Shown one piece after another: positions 59,026 through 64,000 of a DNA stretch of 64,000 nucleotides. Location of the stretch: positions 21,831,001 through 21,895,000 of the forward strand of contig CM065397.1 of the NCBI GenBank assembly GCA_033060915.1. Direction: 5' to 3'. Both the position numbers and the translations under genes were made by a program. Positions within the stretch are counted from its first letter, which is position 1. Each line of letters starts with the position of its first letter. The DNA comes from Euryodendron excelsum (lineage: Eukaryota; Streptophyta; Magnoliopsida; Ericales; Pentaphylacaceae). The notes beneath the pieces are model-generated. The model saw nothing but the letters and a program-made list of their open reading frames with translations. It was not told the origin of the DNA and made no database searches.

Positions 59026-62000
59026 CCATTTTTAAACGAAACTCTGTCGAAATTTTTAGAAATCATAGAAAAAGTTGGAAAATATTTAGAAATAAAATCT
59101 TTATGAAGGAAAAAGACAGAAAACCCTCAAGATTTGATTTGAAGTCGGAAAATCAACAGGTGTAGGAAATTTGTTTTGACTTATCATTTGAAATCCTTCT
59201 ATTTTATTTTTTGTTTGTTTTTATTATTTATTCACTTTATTTTATTATTATTTATCTTCATGTACCGTATATTAACACTTCTTACCTTGGCTTACCTTTT
59301 CAGGATGGTAGATGTGATTTTGAGTCGACTGAGAGCTTGACATGACAGTTACCCTCCAGATGAGCAGGATATCTTTCGCCGGTCCTTTGGTCGGGTGGCT
59401 TCACTCCTACTAGTGCAGCTTATTCCTGGGTTCCTAGAGGCAATGACTCCCTTTTTGGCAGCCTGGCTTATCTCTTTCCGCTTTGAGGAGTGCGAGCTTA
59501 CCCCTACCCCTCATGAGTATGGATTTCTTCTTGGTTTTTGAGATGATTCTGCTAACATTGGAGGACTTATCTTTCCGGATGGTTGTATTACAGTGGTCTC
59601 GTCACGGCTTGGACTCAGACACGCAGTTCTTTCATCTTCGTCTTTGTCCCAGTTTCTTTTTGTTCTAGCAGAGTTCCTATTTTCTTGCTTTGAGTTCCTC
59701 ACGGGTATGTGAACCCACTAAAGTGATTGGCACACTTCTCAGATTGGTCTATTTCCTGTACGGTTGCTCTAGCCCTGCTTCTTCTGAACTACTTGGTGTT
59801 CCCACGAGGAGATGATTTAGTTGACTGTCGATTTTATGTACTGTTGGCCTTGATTTGTAAGGGGCATTCCTATGCTCCCATGATTGTATGGGAGACCTTT
59901 GTGAGTCTTACAAGATTCCAGCAAACTGTTGATGCTCATTTCTGAGGATGCGTTGCTCTCTTCCAGCTTTGGGCGATTAGGCACTTGTTTGTTACTCCTC
60001 TATTCTAGCATACATGGTATCCCGAGCTTGACCATATACGTTCCCTGGCGAGATCTCAAAAAGTCATGGCAGATGAGGGGAGGTTTTTGTGGACCACTGC
60101 AGCCTGGGCTGACTACCTCCGAAGCATGAGTTCAGGCACGGTCAGGTGGTATTAAGGATTTGTTGGTAGGTATTGCTTAAGAGTTTAGCCTTCTGAGAGG
60201 GCCTTCGTGCCCCTAGCAGGCCTGCAGGGCATTGCCCCTTTCTTCGGGATTTGGGTTCTGTGACAGCTTGGTAGGAGTTAGGATATCCCTTATTCGGCAT
60301 CTGCAGTTGAGTTCACTCTTGTTTTTGAGGCATCGATCCTGAGAGCGTTAGTGGGGAGAGTTATGGATACATGGAGATCTTTGCTTCCTCATGTAGACAA
60401 CGACGATCCGTTCTCTGTCATGCCCCTTAAGATTGAGATTTATCACTATTGGCTTCAGCGCTATGTGCTAGGTCCTAGTAGACTTGGGGATCTTCTCATT
60501 GAGACTCCTTTACCTCCCGTAGGGTACACCGACTTCTTGACAGCTATGATTGTTCAGGGGCGTCATCACAAGTGGTAAAATCGCCGGTTGATACATATAT
60601 TGCATGACTGGTTGAGAGTGAGGTACGCTGAGGTAGCTTCTTTAAAGATGCAGCTAGCAGTGGCCAGATCGACATATGATCGCCCACTTTTGAGTATCTC
60701 GAGGGGACGTAGGCAACCACGAGGTGCTCTAGAGCGTTCCACTCCCCCGGAGGATGGTGCAATGGATAGTCAATCTTTGTGGGAGGCTATGGAGTCCCTT
60801 TCCTGAGAGAGGGATATGCTTCTGGCCAGGTATGCAGACTACGGCCGACTTGGATCTTCTGCAGCTGGTACTTCTACAAGTGCTCCACTTGCGGTTGGCG
60901 AGCCAGTTGATCCTTGCCTAGCTACTTCCTCCTTTGATGATGATGGGGAGCGATATATTTTTGCCCCTCGCTCCCAGATTTGTTGATTCATGGTTTCTGA
61001 AGTCAGAAGTTCTTTGATTAGGGAGGTTGAGGGTGGGCCATTGCCTTATTCTCTACTTCTTGTCGACCATGAAAATCTGAGCTTTTTGAGGTGAGTGCTA
61101 GTGCTAGAGATGTCTGAGGGGTGGCTTTAGTTCCTTTTTGTGTTTTATCTTGTTCCCTGTTTTCAATTTGAGAGAAATAAAAAGACATAGAGTTAGTTTT
61201 TGTACAAAAAATAGTTTATTTATGCATATTATACTTTTTTTTGTTTTTTGTTTTTTTTTTTTTGTGTAAATGCACTTGGAATTAGATGTATGACTTATTT
61301 TGCATGTCCTACTTTCTTTTTTTTTATGTATATATTTTTTTATGAATGTACAGGTTCATACAGGAATGAAATTTAATGCATGTTTTACTTTTGGATGAAT
61401 TTACATACAGGAATAAAATTAAATGCATGTCATGCTTTTTGATGAATGCACGAATAGACACAAACTACACATAAATTTAAATGGATGTACAGATTATACA
61501 TGCTAGGGATGCATTAGTAATACATGTATATAAGCTATTCACAAAGAATGTCCCAGGATTGCCCCAGGGCCCATACTCTAAGGGTTCTATTTCCTTTCCA
61601 AGATTCTACCCCATTTAGTTTTGTCTCATTCTCATTAGGGTGTGATAGCATTTGCACCATTCTCCAGGGATCTTGACCTTTCAGTTTGCTATTCTATCCC
61701 TATTTTCTATAGGGTTACTGTTTGGGGTTTTTCTAATCTCACTTGGTTTTCTCAGATCTTCAAAATGCCACCATGACTCAAGCGACAAGTTGCATGCCCT
61801 TTGCAAAGCGATAAATAGCTAGGCCTTCAATCTGAAAAGACTTCTTTTAGGACCGTAATGCAGGCTGGGTTTAGGGGTTGTAACAACGAAGGGATATTTA
61901 GGCTCAAAGATTTTTTTTAGTGGGTTGTTTAAACCAGAACCATTAAAGCACACTTTCAAACATGAGATTGTCCCTGCATTCCTTTCTAGTTCTCCTTTCT

Positions 62001-64000
62001 CCTCCTACTTGTCTTGGTATTGTTCTGGCTTATTGGACTAAGCAATTTTCTTTTATCAAAGAGGACTTTAATTTGGACCGTAACATAGGTTAGGTTAAGG
62101 GGTTTATGAATGAACGGGATACGTAGGCTCAAATTCGATGTTGTTTCTAGTAGGGTGTAGATCCACATCATCCTTGGTTTGTCTTCCAGTAGGGTTTGGT
62201 CCCCTGATATCCTCCTCTAGCTTCAGCAACACGTCTGGCTCATTTAGATCAAGCAATCCGTTTTCAATCAAAGTTGACTTTAGTAAGGTTGTAATGTGGG
62301 CTATGGTTTTTTTGGATTTTTACAAGAAAGGGTACAAGCTTGAACCTATTGCTTCTACTGGGCTTCTTTGTTACCTAGGATCACCTTTGAATAACTATAT
62401 ATTCTTCAAGGAGTTCACCTTTCTTGTAGTTTGATTCTTGGCCCTCTAACAGAGCTGTCCAATATTTTTTTTTTTTTGACTTGCCCCGTGGTAGCTTTTT
62501 CTCTTTGCTTTTCTATTTCGTCCCTTTCTTTTTGCTTTCTGTGAGACGAGCATTTCCACAACTTTTTTCTCTCAGATCCTTTCCTTAGCATTCTAATTTA
62601 ATCCATTGTAGGTGGTGATCCCTAGGTTGGGGTTTCTTTCTAGAAAAAAAGTAACTGGCTCAACAAGCTTGACAAGGGTTGCTTTTAACTGTATGAGGAA
62701 TGAAATGAGGGCCTCTCTTCATTTTGAACAAGATTACTTGACCCATAGAGCCTTGACGTTACATCAGCTTGATGGTCGATGACATTCTTTGCCAGATCTT
62801 CTGCTGCCTGTCTGCCCCAGTGTGGGGGGATGGTTTCAGATCGGGGTTGACAAAAATCTTTCACATCCTGCGAGGCACTAGCAGGTAAAGCAAAGGGGAT
62901 ATTTTTGTGTATGGTAGTAGAATTGAGGGCCTCTAATCATTTCAAATTGAATTGCTTAGTCCATAAAGCCTTAGTACAAAATTTAGACAATATTCATAGG
63001 GATGATGTGTTTCTGTCAGTGAACCCCTACATGTTTTATCAAATCAACTATTTTGTGGTTACTCTAATGTGGGGTATGGTTCTTGGTTTGGGGATATCTG
63101 AAAAGAAATTATGTACGACTCTAGTGGACTAAGCAAAGGGTAGTGTTTATTTGAGATAAATAGAACAATGGCTTATCATCATTTTGAGAACTCGACTACC
63201 CATTGCTTAGCCAGGATATCACGCAAGTGTCGCCTTTTTAATGAACTCTACACCTCTTTGATGAGACTATCTCCTTCCTATCTCTTACTGTCTCTTTGTC
63301 TCTCAAAGGTTTTGACCACTTTTGGAATGGGTTGCCCATGTTATCCCATCCTTCAAGTCAAGTCATTTACCAAATGGGAAAGAATCCCTAAACGCAACAA
63401 TCATCCACAAGAGTATGAGGCAAAAGGAATAAACTGGGAACTATCTATTTTCATTAAAAAACATGATTACATAGAATGCAGTGTTTATTTAAAGAAATAT
63501 GCAAGAACTAGAGAGACGAAAGGAAAATAAACAAATTTTATGAAAACCTCCATTTTCTAGTGGACCTCTTGGTGAGAACCTCTATCAGGGTTTTGAAGCT
63601 GTGTCAACTTCTTTGGTATTTCATGCTCCGGGTGTATCACCAAACGATGGAGGATGGATTTGCAAATCTCCTGCAGTGTTTAGCATGAATTTGGAAGTTA
63701 GGAGATTCTTTTGTAGTAATACATGGGTCTAACAAAACTTTGCAAACGATGAAGCCCTCTTCTGCAGGGACGGTGACCATCGCGGCATGGTGTGGTGGTA
63801 ACGTCTTGTTGATGGACGATTAGTTCTTCTTGCTCCCTGATGTAGGTTTGGTCTCTTTTAACAATTAGACTCATCCTTCTATGAGTTTGAATTTGGTGGG
63901 GTACTAGAAGGATTCCATGAATTTAGTTGGGCTCTCTGACCTATAAAAAGAAAAAGAAAAACATAATGCCGTCAGCACGTGGAGTCAGAGGTCTTTTGCG
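59026..64000 (-). mobile_element. Element 2 internal region, continued to the window edge
   Basis: Resumes the 3' untranslated part, then holds the antisense PMD-like gene, the spacer with diverged repeats (61820-62380) and a zone like 51231-51700 of element 3. No PBS or 5' LTR is reached. The stretch 60987-63480 has no credible gene. Minus-strand frames near 63490-63950 are broken and not recognised. Confidence 0.82.
59305..60986 (+). pseudogene. Antisense PMD-like gene of element 2
   Basis: The ATG at 59305 lies in the conserved leader (CTTACCTTTTCAGG). The first 230 bp present in element 3 are missing, apparently by deletion between two ATGG words. From 59727 to 60986 one frame runs for 420 codons with about eight single stops and no frame shift. 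Seen in it: LVFPRGDDLVDCRFYVLLAL (about 59785), GHSYAPMIVWETFVSLTRF (about 59863), CVALFQLWAIRHLF (about 59950), and a helical C-terminal part (LWEAMESLS, ERDMLLARY) ending in an acidic FDDDGE tail. The core resembles PMD-related domains (possibly DUF7745). Placement antisense to the element is the same as in elements 1 and 3. Confidence 0.7.

Overview
The window is wholly eukaryotic plant DNA made of nested LTR retrotransposons. I found no intact host gene, no tRNA or rRNA gene and no prokaryotic feature. One family explains almost all of it: an unusual Ty3/gypsy element with LTRs of about 5.0 to 5.3 kb. Its PBS matches the 3' end of tRNA-Arg, and it carries a plant-mobile-domain (PMD)-like gene on the strand opposite to the element. 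These traits fit the Tat/Ogre side of plant Ty3/gypsy elements. The internal regions hold only a decayed gag-like remnant and no recognisable protease, reverse transcriptase, RNase H or integrase, so the copies look non-autonomous. The host is probably an angiosperm with a repeat-rich genome; I cannot name the species.

Layout, left part (1-24005): a stack of LTRs. Plus-sense copies B (1-151 and 5427-9532), C (9533-13683), D (13684-16614 and 21669-22033) and F (22034-24005) are each cut by the next, which suggests B in C in D in F. Two minus-sense solo LTRs are inserted in them: A (152-5421) in B with target duplication CCGAT, and E (16615-21668) in D with duplication TCTAG/CCTAG. At 24056-24580 lies an orphan acidic reading frame that runs into the next LTR.

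Right part (24570-64000): minus-sense elements. Element 2 is the oldest here. It starts at 24570 and leaves the window on the right. Element 1 (to 40431) sits in the 3' LTR of element 2, and a deletion has fused the two LTRs at about 24657. Element 3 (41600-59020) is complete, with two LTRs, PBS, PPT and target duplication GGGGA, and sits in the internal region of element 2. Each LTR has a TATA box and, about 300 bp downstream, an AATAAA. This implies U3 of about 1.7-1.9 kb, R of about 0.3 kb and a very long U5 of about 3.1 kb.

Working of the family: U3 carries GC-rich GGCGCC palindromes just upstream of the TATA box and arrays of 157-, 81-, 47- and 29-bp repeats. The element RNA would run from R through the long U5 to the PBS, a 1.4-kb leader, the gag remnant, a gene-poor spacer, the antisense PMD gene, a hairpin and the PPT. 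The antisense gene keeps a start codon in a conserved leader, and in element 1 also a phase-0 GT-AG intron and a terminal exon. It is the most interesting content of the window.
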